From Anaerofustis sp. (GTDB lineage Bacteria; Bacillota; Clostridia; Eubacteriales; Anaerofustaceae): a stretch of DNA of 61,225 bases. The position numbers were made by a program, and so were the translations under genes. The stretch covers positions 1 through 61,225 of the forward strand of contig NZ_JAHZIA010000034.1 in assembly GCF_019420015.1 (NCBI RefSeq). The letters are read 5' to 3'. The notes under the pieces are model-generated. The model saw only the letters and a list, made by a program, of their open reading frames with translations. It was not told where the DNA came from and did not search any database. Below, piece by piece: positions 8,713-17,046 of the stretch (position 1 is its first letter; each line of letters opens with the position of its first letter).

Positions 8713-9774
8713 ATGTATCCTAAAGTTAAAATAAACTTAATAGGCATAAGAGAAAATATGTCGAGAATTTGTGATAAGTGCAGAGGATTCGGTATAAATA
8801 TAACAGCGGTAACTAAGATGTTCTTGGCAGATGAAAATATTGCGGAAGAGCTTGTAAAAGGTGGCGTTTCTGCTTTTGGAGATTCAAGAGTAGATAATCT
8901 TAAAACTTTATCTTGTTTCAATATGGAAAAATGGCTTTTAAGATTGCCTATGGAAAGTGAGATAGAAGATGTTGTAAGATACAGCGATGTATCTTTAAAC
9001 AGTGAACTGAAAACCATACGACTTCTTAATAAAGAAGCTTATAAACAAAATACTGTTCATAAAATAATTATTATGATCGATCTAGGGGATTTAAGAGAAG
9101 GTTACTTCAGTACTGATGATTTGTTAAGTGATGTAGATAAAATACTTCAACTTAAAAATATAGAATTATACGGTATAGGTACTAATCTTACATGTTTCGG
9201 AGGCGTAATACCAAGACCCGAAAATCTTCAAAAACTGGTAAAAATCAAAGAGAGAATAGAAGATGATTTTGATTTGGAACTTAAAGTTATATCCGGAGGG
9301 AATTCAAGCTCCTATACTTTGATTGACAGTGGTGAGATGATAAGCGGTATTAACAATTTGAGGCTTGGAGAAGTTATTCTTTTGGGAAAAGAAACCAGCT
9401 ACGGAAATCCCGTTGAAGGCCTTAATCACGATAATTTTATTCTTGAGGCACAGATTGTGGAGCTTAAGGAAAAACCTTCGGTTCCGATAGGTGAAATAGG
9501 AATGGATGCTTTCGGAAACAAACCGGAGTTTGTCAATAAAGGGACGATGAAAAGAGCCATAATTGCTGTAGGAAGGCAGGATGTTAAAACGGAAGGTATG
9601 ATTCCTTTGGATGAGGATATTGATATACTGGGTGCAAGCAGTGACCATACCATATTGGATATGACAAATGCCAGTAAAAACTACAAAGTCGGAGATGTTG
9701 TAGCTTTTAAATTGGATTATGGTGCCGCATTATCGGCTATGACGAGTAAATATGTAGAAAAAGAATATATATAG
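8713..9774 (+). CDS. orr: Ornithine racemase, alanine racemase-fold PLP enzyme
   Basis: PLP-dependent racemase of the alanine/ornithine racemase family, known from clostridial ornithine fermentation, where it makes D-ornithine for the aminomutase route. 353 aa from ATG 8713, which lies 6 bp after AAGGAGAG; a GTG at 8707 overlaps that site and is less likely. The PLP lysine is K35 in ITAVTKMF, in the position found in alanine racemase-like barrels. Other visible phrases are DLGDLREGYF and GNSSSYTLI. It is divergent from arcAB, whose product ornithine would be its substrate. The family call is strong; substrate specificity is inferred from family and context. Confidence 0.85.
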   Translation: MYPKVKINLIGIRENMSRICDKCRGFGINITAVTKMFLADENIAEELVKGGVSAFGDSRVDNLKTLSCFNMEKWLLRLPMESEIEDVVRYSDVSLNSELKTIRLLNKEAYKQNTVHKIIIMIDLGDLREGYFSTDDLLSDVDKILQLKNIELYGIGTNLTCFGGVIPRPENLQKLVKIKERIEDDFDLELKVISGGNSSSYTLIDSGEMISGINNLRLGEVILLGKETSYGNPVEGLNHDNFILEAQIVELKEKPSVPIGEIGMDAFGNKPEFVNKGTMKRAIIAVGRQDVKTEGMIPLDEDIDILGASSDHTILDMTNASKNYKVGDVVAFKLDYGAALSAMTSKYVEKEYI

Positions 9775-9877
9775 ATTTAAATTGTACTTTTGCATATGTA
9801 TTTATAGGATTTAATACTTTTTATTATTGGAGTTTTATGATAAAATTTATTGACATTATTACATTAAAAGGTGAAAG

Positions 9878-11683
9878 ATGAAAAGTAAACAAGAAAGAAC
9901 AAGAAACTTTTGTATTATAGCACATATAGATCACGGCAAATCTACTCTTGCAGACAGATTGATCGAAAAGACCGGGTTGATATCTCAAAGAGAAATGACA
10001 AGTCAGGTACTTGATAAAATGGATTTGGAGCAGGAGAGAGGAATAACCATAAAGCTTCAGGCTGTAAGGCTTGTATATAAAGCAAAAGACGGAGAAGAAT
10101 ATTATTTAAACTTAATAGATACTCCGGGACATGTGGACTTTACTTATGAAGTATCCCGTTCTCTTGCGGCTTGTGAGGGGGCAATTCTTATAGTAGACGC
10201 AACTCAGGGAATACAGGCTCAAACAATGGCAAATGTTTATTTGGCGCTTGAAAATGATCTTGAAATAATTCCTGTGATAAATAAAATTGATCTTCCAAGT
10301 GCAGATGCTGAAATGGCAAAAAGAGAAATTGAAGATTATATAGGACTTCCTGCCGATGATGCTCCTTTGATTTCGGCAAAGGAAGGGCTTAATATTGATG
10401 ATGTATTGGAAGCTATTGTCAATAATATTCCTGCTCCAAAGGAGCAGAACAAACGACCTTTCAGAGGGCTTATTTTTGATTCTTATTATGATCAATATAA
10501 AGGTGTTGTAATAAGCACGAGGATAGTTGACGGAGAAGTTAAAAAAGGAACAAATATTAGGTTTTATGCCACAAATAAAGTATTTGAGGTTGAAGAAGTT
10601 GGAATATTTACCAATACTCTTACTTCGACATCAAAGCTTGAAAGCGGGGATGTAGGATATATATGCGCAAGTATAAAGAACGTTGCTGATACGAGAGTCG
10701 GAGATACAGTAATGGATAATGATAATCTTGCCGATGAACCTCTTCCAGGTTATAAGAGCATTACACCGATGGTGTACTGTGGAATATATCCTGCTGACGG
10801 AAGTAAGTATGAGGATTTAAAAGAAGCTTTAGGCAAATTAAAATTAAACGATGCATCTTTGTTATATGAGCCGGAAACATCGGTGGCATTAGGCTTTGGC
10901 TTTAGATGCGGATTTTTGGGGCTTCTTCATCTCGAAGTTACTCAGCAGAGAATAGACAGAGAATACAATTTGGATATAGTAACAACAACTCCGAGTGTAA
11001 TATATCATGTAACCAAGACTGACGGAACAATGTTGAAAGTTGATAACCCAACGAATCTCCCGCCTATTCCGGAGATAAATTATATGGAAGAGCCTTTTGT
11101 GGATGCAAATATAATGCTTCCGAGTGAATATGTCGGTCAGGTAATGGAAATATGTCAAAATAAAAGAGGCATATATAAAACCATGGATTATATAGAGGAA
11201 AACCGTGTAAACCTAAAATATGAAATGCCTTTAAACGAAATTATCTATGATTTTTTTGATACATTAAAATCGAGAACCAAAGGATATGCTTCTCTTGATT
11301 ATGAACTTATTGATTACAGAAAGGCGGATCTTGTGAAGCTTGACATACTTTTGAACGGAGAGATCGTTGACGCGCTGTCTTTTATTGTTCATAGGGATAA
11401 GGCTCAGGCGAGAGGAAGGCAAATAGTAAAAAAATTAAAAGAAGAAATTCCAAGACAGATGTTTGAAATTCCTATACAGGCAGCCATAGGCGGAAAGATA
11501 ATTGCCAGAGAAACAGTAAGAGCACTTAGAAAAGATGTTCTTGCCAAGTGTTATGGCGGAGATATTTCACGAAAGAGAAAATTGCTTGAAAAGCAGAAGG
11601 AAGGGAAAAAGAAGATGCGTCAAGTCGGAAAAGTGGAGGTTCCGCAAGATGCATTTACTGCAGTACTTAAGTTAGATGAATAA
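9878..11683 (+). CDS. lepA: Elongation factor 4 (LepA), back-translocating GTPase
   Basis: Ribosome-associated GTPase. 601 aa, full length. G motifs are visible: AHIDHGKST (G1), the ERGITIK switch, DTPGHVDF (G3), NKIDLP (G4) and a SAKEG segment (G5). The C-terminal domain characteristic of LepA is complete, ending in KKMRQVGKVEVPQDAF. Ribosome site AAAGGTGAAAG immediately before ATG 9878. The 3' end overlaps hemW by 8 bp, the common lepA-hemW arrangement of Firmicutes. Confidence 0.98.
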   Translation: MKSKQERTRNFCIIAHIDHGKSTLADRLIEKTGLISQREMTSQVLDKMDLEQERGITIKLQAVRLVYKAKDGEEYYLNLIDTPGHVDFTYEVSRSLAACEGAILIVDATQGIQAQTMANVYLALENDLEIIPVINKIDLPSADAEMAKREIEDYIGLPADDAPLISAKEGLNIDDVLEAIVNNIPAPKEQNKRPFRGLIFDSYYDQYKGVVISTRIVDGEVKKGTNIRFYATNKVFEVEEVGIFTNTLTSTSKLESGDVGYICASIKNVADTRVGDTVMDNDNLADEPLPGYKSITPMVYCGIYPADGSKYEDLKEALGKLKLNDASLLYEPETSVALGFGFRCGFLGLLHLEVTQQRIDREYNLDIVTTTPSVIYHVTKTDGTMLKVDNPTNLPPIPEINYMEEPFVDANIMLPSEYVGQVMEICQNKRGIYKTMDYIEENRVNLKYEMPLNEIIYDFFDTLKSRTKGYASLDYELIDYRKADLVKLDILLNGEIVDALSFIVHRDKAQARGRQIVKKLKEEIPRQMFEIPIQAAIGGKIIARETVRALRKDVLAKCYGGDISRKRKLLEKQKEGKKKMRQVGKVEVPQDAFTAVLKLDE

Positions 11684-12806
11684 CAGTTCAATATATGTAC
11701 ACGTACCTTTTTGTAAGCACAAATGTTACTACTGTGATTTTGCATCTTTTGCAGGAAGAGAGACTTTCATTACAGAATATTTTGATGCGCTAAAAAAAGA
11801 AATATCAATGAAAAAAGAAGAGGCTTTGGGTAGAATTATTTCTACCCTTTATTTTGGCGGAGGAACTCCCAGTTACGTAGACAGTCATTATATAGTCGAG
11901 ATTTTAAAATTATTAAGGGAACATTTCGTTTTTGCAGATAATGCTGAAATAACCATAGAAGCAAATCCGGAGAGTATAACAGAAAAAAAACTTGAGGACT
12001 ATAAGAATGCCGGTTTTAACAGAATAAGTTTGGGACTGCAGTCTGCCGATAATGATACATTAAAAAGAATCGGAAGAATTCATACTTACGAAAAATTTCT
12101 TTCTTCCTATAATCTATGTAAAAAGACCGGATTTGAGAATATAAACGTTGATTTGATGTTTTCGCTGCCAGATGAAACTTTAAGTGATTTTATGGATTCT
12201 CTAGAGAAAGTATTAATGCTTAATCCAACGCATATTTCCACATATTCATTGATTTTAGAAGACAATACAAAATTATATGAATATTATAGTAAAAATAGTA
12301 TTGAGACGGATGATGTATTGGATAGAAAGATGTATCATTATTGTATAAATAAATTGTATGAGTACGGTTATGAACATTATGAAATATCAAATTTTGCGAA
12401 AAAAGGATATGAAAGCAAACATAATTTAAACTGTTGGGATTTTATTGATTATTTGGGGTTTGGAAGTAATGCCTCTGGGTTTACTCATAATACAAGAACT
12501 TCAAACAAAGAAAGTATATGGGACTACATAAATGATTTAAATAATGATGTCCTTCCGATAAAGTGTTCTCATGATTTAAATGAAAGTGAACTTATGGGGG
12601 ATTATATTATGCTCGGTTTGAGAAAAATCAAAGGCATTGACATTGATAAGTTTAATAATAAATTTAATATTGATTTTCGAATTAAATACAAGGACGAGAT
12701 AGACAAGTTTTTAAACAAAGGTCTTGTTAAAATAGAAGATAATCGTTTTTTCTTGACCTCAAAAGGTTTGGATTTTGCGAATCTTGTTATGATGGAATTT
12801 ATATAA
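11676..12806 (+). CDS. hemW: Radical SAM protein HemW
   Basis: Member of the coproporphyrinogen dehydrogenase-like radical SAM family; characterised HemW proteins bind haem and act in haem delivery rather than in haem synthesis. 376 aa. Radical SAM cysteines CKHKCYYCDF near residue 13 follow VHVPF, and the GGGTPS SAM motif is at about residue 63. The C-terminal HemW domain is present. It is translationally coupled to lepA through an 8-bp overlap and has no clear ribosome site of its own. Without other haem genes in the window its partner is unknown. Confidence 0.93.
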   Translation: MNNSSIYVHVPFCKHKCYYCDFASFAGRETFITEYFDALKKEISMKKEEALGRIISTLYFGGGTPSYVDSHYIVEILKLLREHFVFADNAEITIEANPESITEKKLEDYKNAGFNRISLGLQSADNDTLKRIGRIHTYEKFLSSYNLCKKTGFENINVDLMFSLPDETLSDFMDSLEKVLMLNPTHISTYSLILEDNTKLYEYYSKNSIETDDVLDRKMYHYCINKLYEYGYEHYEISNFAKKGYESKHNLNCWDFIDYLGFGSNASGFTHNTRTSNKESIWDYINDLNNDVLPIKCSHDLNESELMGDYIMLGLRKIKGIDIDKFNNKFNIDFRIKYKDEIDKFLNKGLVKIEDNRFFLTSKGLDFANLVMMEFI

Positions 12807-12893
12807 TATATAATATTTGTTTTAATATATTATTGAATTTTTCGATTATATGTCTTAAGTTTATTAAATTTAAAGAAAAAATTAAAAAAACAT

Positions 12894-12922
12894 TTGCAAA
12901 ATAGACAAAAAAATAGTATACT
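12894..12922 (+). promoter_or_regulatory. Strong promoter for rpmE-rpmH
   Basis: TTGCAA at 12894-12899 and TATACT at 12917-12922 with an ideal 17-bp spacer, 74 bp before the rpmE start. Confidence 0.75.
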
Positions 12923-12995
12923 TAATAGGCTACGAATATAGTGAAGAATATAAAATTATTTTTTATATAATAATTTGTCAAAAGGGGTGAAAGAG

Positions 12996-13196
12996 ATGAA
13001 AGAAGGAATACATCCAAAATATGGTAAATGTAAAGTAACTTGCGCTTGTGGAAATACTTTTGAAACAGGTTCTGTAAAAGATGAAATCCGTGTAGAAATT
13101 TGTTCAAAATGTCATCCGTTTTATACTGGTAAACAAAAACTTGTAGATACAGGCGGTAGAGTTGATAGATTTAAGAAAAGATATAATATGGACTAA
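12996..13196 (+). CDS. rpmE: Ribosomal protein L31, zinc-binding type
   Basis: Large-subunit protein bL31, 66 aa. It carries the zinc-binding form of the protein: CAC at C16/C18 and CSKC at C36/C39. The start is ATG 12996, placed by the AAAGGGGTGAAAG ribosome site at 12981-12990 and by the conserved MKEGIHPKYG opening; an upstream in-frame start at 12975 would precede that site. It leads the rpmH cluster, an unusual neighbour for L31, and its 5' leader of about 70 nt could hold autoregulatory structure. Confidence 0.96.
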   Translation: MKEGIHPKYGKCKVTCACGNTFETGSVKDEIRVEICSKCHPFYTGKQKLVDTGGRVDRFKKRYNMD

Positions 13197-13225
13197 TATA
13201 ATACAGAAGGAGGCATCGTCTTATT

Positions 13226-13360
13226 ATGAAAAGAACGTTTCAACCAAACAATCATAAAAGAAAGAAAAATCATGGTTTTAGAAGCAGAATGTCTACTCCA
13301 GGCGGAAAGAATGTAATTAGAAATAGAAGAAGAAAAGGTAGAAAACAATTATCTGCTTAG
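13226..13360 (+). CDS. rpmH: Ribosomal protein L34
   Basis: Large-subunit protein bL34, 44 aa, beginning MKRTFQPNNHKRKKNHGFR and ending GRKQLSA, a near-textbook match. AGAAGGAGG ribosome site at 13204-13212. It lies 29 bp after rpmE. A terminator separates it from rnpA. In most bacteria rpmH lies next to dnaA at the origin; here lepA-hemW and rpmE are upstream instead. Confidence 0.98.
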   Translation: MKRTFQPNNHKRKKNHGFRSRMSTPGGKNVIRNRRRKGRKQLSA

Positions 13361-13372
13361 ATATTAACTGCT

Positions 13373-13398
13373 AAGGCTACTACAAGTAGCCTTTTTTT
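13373..13398 (+). terminator. Intercistronic terminator between rpmH and rnpA
   Basis: AAGGCTAC / GTAGCCTT, an 8-bp stem with a 5-nt loop followed by a run of seven T. It should be partly read through, reducing rnpA-yidD-yidC-jag expression relative to L34 and L31. Confidence 0.85.
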
Positions 13399-13418
13399 GT
13401 ATATGATAAGGATAAAGT

Positions 13419-13772
13419 ATGCAGAGATTAAAAAAAAATATTGATTTTAAAAGAGTTTATAATAATAAAAACTCTGTTGCCAATAAGCATTTGGTGTTTT
13501 ATACGTTAAAAACCGATGCCGAAAGCAGAATAGGGTTTTCGATAAGCAAAAGGGTCGGGAATGCAGCAGTAAGAAATAAAATAAAAAGGCGTCTTAGAGA
13601 AATTTCTCGATTAAATGCGTATAAAATAAAAGATGGATATGATATAATATGCATTGTCAGGGTTTTTGCCAAGGATATAGATTATGAAACATTAAACGGT
13701 TCTTTTTTGCATTTATTGAAAAAGGCCGATTTGCAATTGGGAGATGATAATAATGGCAAGGTTTATGACTAA
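13419..13772 (+). CDS. rnpA: Ribonuclease P protein component
   Basis: Protein subunit that helps RNase P RNA mature tRNA 5' ends. 117 aa. The RNR motif region GNAAVRNKIKRRLRE is complete, and FSISKRVG precedes it. It follows the rpmH terminator and its end overlaps yidD by 20 bp, so translation of the two is coupled. No strong ribosome site other than AAGGAT at about 13408. Confidence 0.97.
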   Translation: MQRLKKNIDFKRVYNNKNSVANKHLVFYTLKTDAESRIGFSISKRVGNAAVRNKIKRRLREISRLNAYKIKDGYDIICIVRVFAKDIDYETLNGSFLHLLKKADLQLGDDNNGKVYD

Positions 13773-13974
13773 GGTTGTAAGGTTTTATCAAAGAAACTTA
13801 TCCGGACTTAAAAAACCGTGCTGTAAATATATTCCAACCTGTTCCAATTACGCTGTGGAGGCGTATGAAAAACATGGTTTTGTAAAAGGCACTATACTCA
13901 GTGTTTACAGAATTCTTAGGTGCAATCCTTTTTCAAAAGGAGGGTATGATCCGGTACCGGAGAAATTTTTATAG
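13753..13974 (+). CDS. yidD: Membrane protein insertion efficiency factor YidD
   Basis: Small membrane-associated protein that aids YidC-dependent insertion. 73 aa from ATG 13753. A start at 13744 would abut the GGGAG site (13739-13743), so 13753, 9 bp after it, is preferred. Family signature CKYIPTCSNYAVEAYEKHG with its conserved cysteines, then GGYDPVPEKF at the C-terminus. Sits in the standard rnpA-yidD-yidC order. Confidence 0.95.
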   Translation: MARFMTKVVRFYQRNLSGLKKPCCKYIPTCSNYAVEAYEKHGFVKGTILSVYRILRCNPFSKGGYDPVPEKFL

Positions 13975-13989
13975 GAGGAAAGAAAAAAT

Positions 13990-14769
13990 ATGTCGTATTT
14001 GTATATGTTATTTGGAAAAGTATTATTATTTCTTTATAACTTTGTAGGTAACTATGGTTTAGCTATAATTTTATTTGCGGTTTTTGCAAAGTTAATATTA
14101 CTTCCGATTACATACAAGCAGATTAAATCAACGCAGATTATGAGAGTAATTAATCCTGAAGTGATGAGAGTTCAGGAAAAGTACAAGAATGATAAGGCAA
14201 AACAGGGAGAAGAAATGTGGAAGATATACGAAAAGTATAACTACAACCCGATGAGCGGGTGTCTGCCTTTACTTCTTCAGTTTCCGATTATTATAGGGTT
14301 GTTCGGTGTTTTGAGGAATCCTACTTTATATGTATTTCAAGATGGAATGAATCACGTATCGATGTCTTTTTTGGGTATTGATAATATAAGCTTATCTACA
14401 ATAAATATATTTAGAACAAGCGGAGCATCAACATCATTTTTTGTTTCTTTGGGAATTGTTGCCATAACAGTTGTTGCAACTTATTATCAACAAAAACAAG
14501 CCCTGGCAGCACAGGCAGACAGTAATATGGGCAGCAGTATGGCTATGATGAACAACTTTATGATTTTAATGATCGGTTACATGTCGCTTACTTTCCCGGG
14601 AGCATTATCTATTTATTGGGCTGTTACAACTCTTCTTGGGATTTTACAAACTGAATTGATGTATAAATTCAAACCGATTACGGCAGAAGCTTTACATGTA
14701 AAACCGGTTAATAATTATGCGGAGGTACCAAGTGGAAAGAAAAAGAAAAAGCGCAGTAGGAAAAGGTAA
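13990..14769 (+). CDS. yidC: YidC/Oxa1 membrane protein insertase
   Basis: Inserts membrane proteins alone or with Sec. 259 aa, the short Gram-positive form. Hydrophobic segments occur at about 20-40, 93-110, 153-170 and 195-222, with the conserved hairpin loop between the first two (QEKYKNDKAKQGEEMWKIYEKY). It has no lipobox and no obvious cleavable signal peptide. The C-terminus ends in a very basic tail (GKKKKKRSRKR), a ribosome-binding feature in Oxa1-type proteins. AGGAGG ribosome site. The last 38 bp overlap jag. Confidence 0.96.
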   Translation: MSYLYMLFGKVLLFLYNFVGNYGLAIILFAVFAKLILLPITYKQIKSTQIMRVINPEVMRVQEKYKNDKAKQGEEMWKIYEKYNYNPMSGCLPLLLQFPIIIGLFGVLRNPTLYVFQDGMNHVSMSFLGIDNISLSTINIFRTSGASTSFFVSLGIVAITVVATYYQQKQALAAQADSNMGSSMAMMNNFMILMIGYMSLTFPGALSIYWAVTTLLGILQTELMYKFKPITAEALHVKPVNNYAEVPSGKKKKKRSRKR

Positions 14770-15367
14770 AACAGTAGAAGATGCGGTAAAAGACGCATTA
14801 AGTAAGCTCGGGGCAAAAAGCGAAGACGTAACCACAAAGGTTTTGGAAGTTCCTACTTCAGGTTTTATGGGAATAGGTGCTAAAGGTGCTAAGGTTGAAG
14901 TTACTTTGATTGATAAGTCAGATGAGATTGCAAAAGATTTTCTTAGAAATGTTTTAAGCACGATGGGAATTCATTCATTGATTTCTGTTGAATTAGATGA
15001 AGAAAACAGAAATATGTTTATAAAACTCGACATTGAAAATATAGGAGTTTTAATAGGTAAACACGGACAGACTTTGGATTCTCTTCAATATTTGACAAGT
15101 CTTGTGGTAAATAAGAATTCCGATGAATATATAAGAGTTATATTGGATATTAATAATTACAGAGAAAAGAGAAAAGTTACTCTTGAAAATTTAGCTGAAC
15201 GACTTGCTGAAAAAGCTGTTCGTAAAAAGATGAATGTAGAGCTTGAGCCTATGAATCCTTATGAAAGAAGAATTATTCATGCTTATCTTCAAGGAAAAGA
15301 GGGGATAAGTACATATTCTGTGGATGAAGGTATCAACAGACATCTTATTATAGAATATAAGGGATAA
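14732..15367 (+). CDS. jag: RNA-binding protein Jag/KhpB, GTG start
   Basis: RNA-binding protein with Jag-N (1-50), KH (about 75-145, GKHGQT loop at IGVLIGKHGQTLDSLQYL) and R3H (about 150-211, EPMNPYERRIIHAYLQ) domains, linked in other Firmicutes to cell division and sRNA/mRNA binding. The start is GTG 14732, 6 bp after GGAGG at 14721-14725; the ATG at 14717 lies ahead of that site. 211 aa. It overlaps yidC by 38 bp, where both frames encode Lys/Arg-rich peptides. A terminator follows the stop. Confidence 0.95.
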   Translation: MERKRKSAVGKGKTVEDAVKDALSKLGAKSEDVTTKVLEVPTSGFMGIGAKGAKVEVTLIDKSDEIAKDFLRNVLSTMGIHSLISVELDEENRNMFIKLDIENIGVLIGKHGQTLDSLQYLTSLVVNKNSDEYIRVILDINNYREKRKVTLENLAERLAEKAVRKKMNVELEPMNPYERRIIHAYLQGKEGISTYSVDEGINRHLIIEYKG

Positions 15368-15371
15368 AATG

Positions 15372-15402
15372 AAAGACTGTTTATATAAACAGTCTTTTTT
15401 TG
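15372..15402. terminator. Bidirectional terminator between jag and rho
   Basis: AAAGACTGTTTA / TAAACAGTCTTT with seven T after it on the plus strand, just past the jag stop; it lies 70 bp beyond the convergent rho gene. Confidence 0.85.
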
Positions 15403-15474
15403 TGTAATAAATTTAATAAAATGTTATTGCTTATCACATATATTTAATTTAAAACATAATGGATTGAATAAATA

Positions 15475-17046
15475 TTATTTCATATTTTTTGTACAAACAT
15501 TTATAAATTCTTTATTGTTTCTGGTTTTTTTCATTAAGTTTATGATTCTTTCTGAAAGTTCGAGACTATCCATTGAATTTCTTCTTAGCATATTTGCGCA
15601 GTTTAATTCTTCATCGTTTAATAAAAGATCATCTCTTCTTGCACCGGATTTTATTATATCCATTGCCGGAAATACCCTTCTTCTCGCAAGTGCTCTTTCC
15701 AGTACAAGTTCCATATTGCCTGTTCCTTTGAACTCTTCAAAAATAACATCATCCATTCTGCTGCCTGTGTCGACAAGGGCAGTTGCTAGTATTGTAAGGC
15801 TTCCGCCGTTTTCTATATTTCTTGCGGCTCCAAAGAATTTTTTTGGATAATATAAGCTTTCCGGATCAAGTCCTCCTGATAAGGTCCTGCCGGAAGAAGG
15901 TATTACGAGATTATTTGCTCTTGTAAACCTTGTGATGCTATCCATGAGTACAACAACGTCTTCATTATTTTCTACAAGTCTTTTGGCTCTGTCTAAGACC
16001 ATTTCGGCGGCTTTTATATGGTTTGCAGGGTTCTGGTCAAATGTGGAATAAACTACGTCAGAATCAATGCTACGCTGTATATCCGTTACTTCTTCAGGAC
16101 GTTCGTCTATCAGTAATACAATCAAATGTATACTAGGATGATTTTTTCTTATTGCTTTTGCGATTTGTTTTAAAAGTATTGTTTTACCGACTTTTGGTGC
16201 AGCAACAATAAGACCTCTTTGCCCTTTTCCTATAGGAGAGAACATGTCTATTAATCTTGTAGAAAGAATATTTTTTTCGGTTTCTAAAGTTATACGTTCA
16301 TTTGGAAATATTGGAATCAGCTTTTCAAAGTCTTTTCTCGTTACTATACTTTCTGGATCTTTTCCGTTTACGCTTTCCACATATAGAAGTGCATCAAATT
16401 TTTCACCTTCCGAAGAAAGTCTTATTCTGCCTCGTACCAAGTCTCCTGCTTTTAATTTATACTTTCTTATATGTTGAGGTGCAACATATATATCATTTTC
16501 TCCTTGGAGATAGTTATTTGTTCTCAAAAATCCGTATCCGTCAGATAGAATATCTAAAATTCCTTCATGGGATTCGGAATATAATGTCATATCTTTCTCG
16601 TCGTTTTTATGAAGTTTTTGCTTTTCTTCTTTTAAAATATCGCTGGTTTTTCTTCCGTTAACCCCTTCCAAAAACAGCATTGCATAATACTTTTCACCTT
16701 CTTTTGGAGGACGTACTTTCCCCGATAAAATATCGCCGGTTTTTATTTTAAACCTTTGTACCTGACTTGCCGCCACATATACGGCATCTTCTGGTTTCTT
16801 CATGTTTTTCGGTCTTAAAAAAGCGAAGCCTTCGGGAAGAACCTGTACTTCGCCTTCCATATTAAAACTGTTTGATATGGGATCTTTCAGTTTAGAATAT
16901 TTTTTTGTGCGTTCTTCTTCCTTTTGTAAAATTAAGTCAATAATTTCTTGTTTTTTAAGTCCCTTTAATTTTTCTGTAATGCCCAATTCGTCCGCTTTTT
17001 CTTTAAGTTCAGCTACCTTCAGCTTACTTAATTCTTCATTATTCAT
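15475..17046 (-). CDS. rho: Transcription termination factor Rho with duplicated RNA-binding domain
   Basis: Hexameric RNA helicase that ends transcription. 523 aa against about 420 in E. coli. Order: Rho-N helical domain (1-42); a cold-shock-like RNA-binding domain at about 63-138 (GFAFLR, SGKVRPPKEGEKY); a short linker; a second such domain at about 160-235 (GYGFLR, NDIYVAPQHIRKY, RGRIRLSSEGEKF); then the ATPase core with Walker A AAPKVGKT, LLIDERPEE, Walker B VVLMDSITR and the GSRMDDVIFEEFKGTGN loop. Both RNA-binding copies keep the aromatic, Arg and Tyr positions of the primary site. Gene alone; AGGAGG ribosome site before ATG 17046. The extra domain is directly visible; its effect is unknown. 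Confidence 0.96.
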   Translation of the reverse strand: MNNEELSKLKVAELKEKADELGITEKLKGLKKQEIIDLILQKEEERTKKYSKLKDPISNSFNMEGEVQVLPEGFAFLRPKNMKKPEDAVYVAASQVQRFKIKTGDILSGKVRPPKEGEKYYAMLFLEGVNGRKTSDILKEEKQKLHKNDEKDMTLYSESHEGILDILSDGYGFLRTNNYLQGENDIYVAPQHIRKYKLKAGDLVRGRIRLSSEGEKFDALLYVESVNGKDPESIVTRKDFEKLIPIFPNERITLETEKNILSTRLIDMFSPIGKGQRGLIVAAPKVGKTILLKQIAKAIRKNHPSIHLIVLLIDERPEEVTDIQRSIDSDVVYSTFDQNPANHIKAAEMVLDRAKRLVENNEDVVVLMDSITRFTRANNLVIPSSGRTLSGGLDPESLYYPKKFFGAARNIENGGSLTILATALVDTGSRMDDVIFEEFKGTGNMELVLERALARRRVFPAMDIIKSGARRDDLLLNDEELNCANMLRRNSMDSLELSERIINLMKKTRNNKEFINVCTKNMK

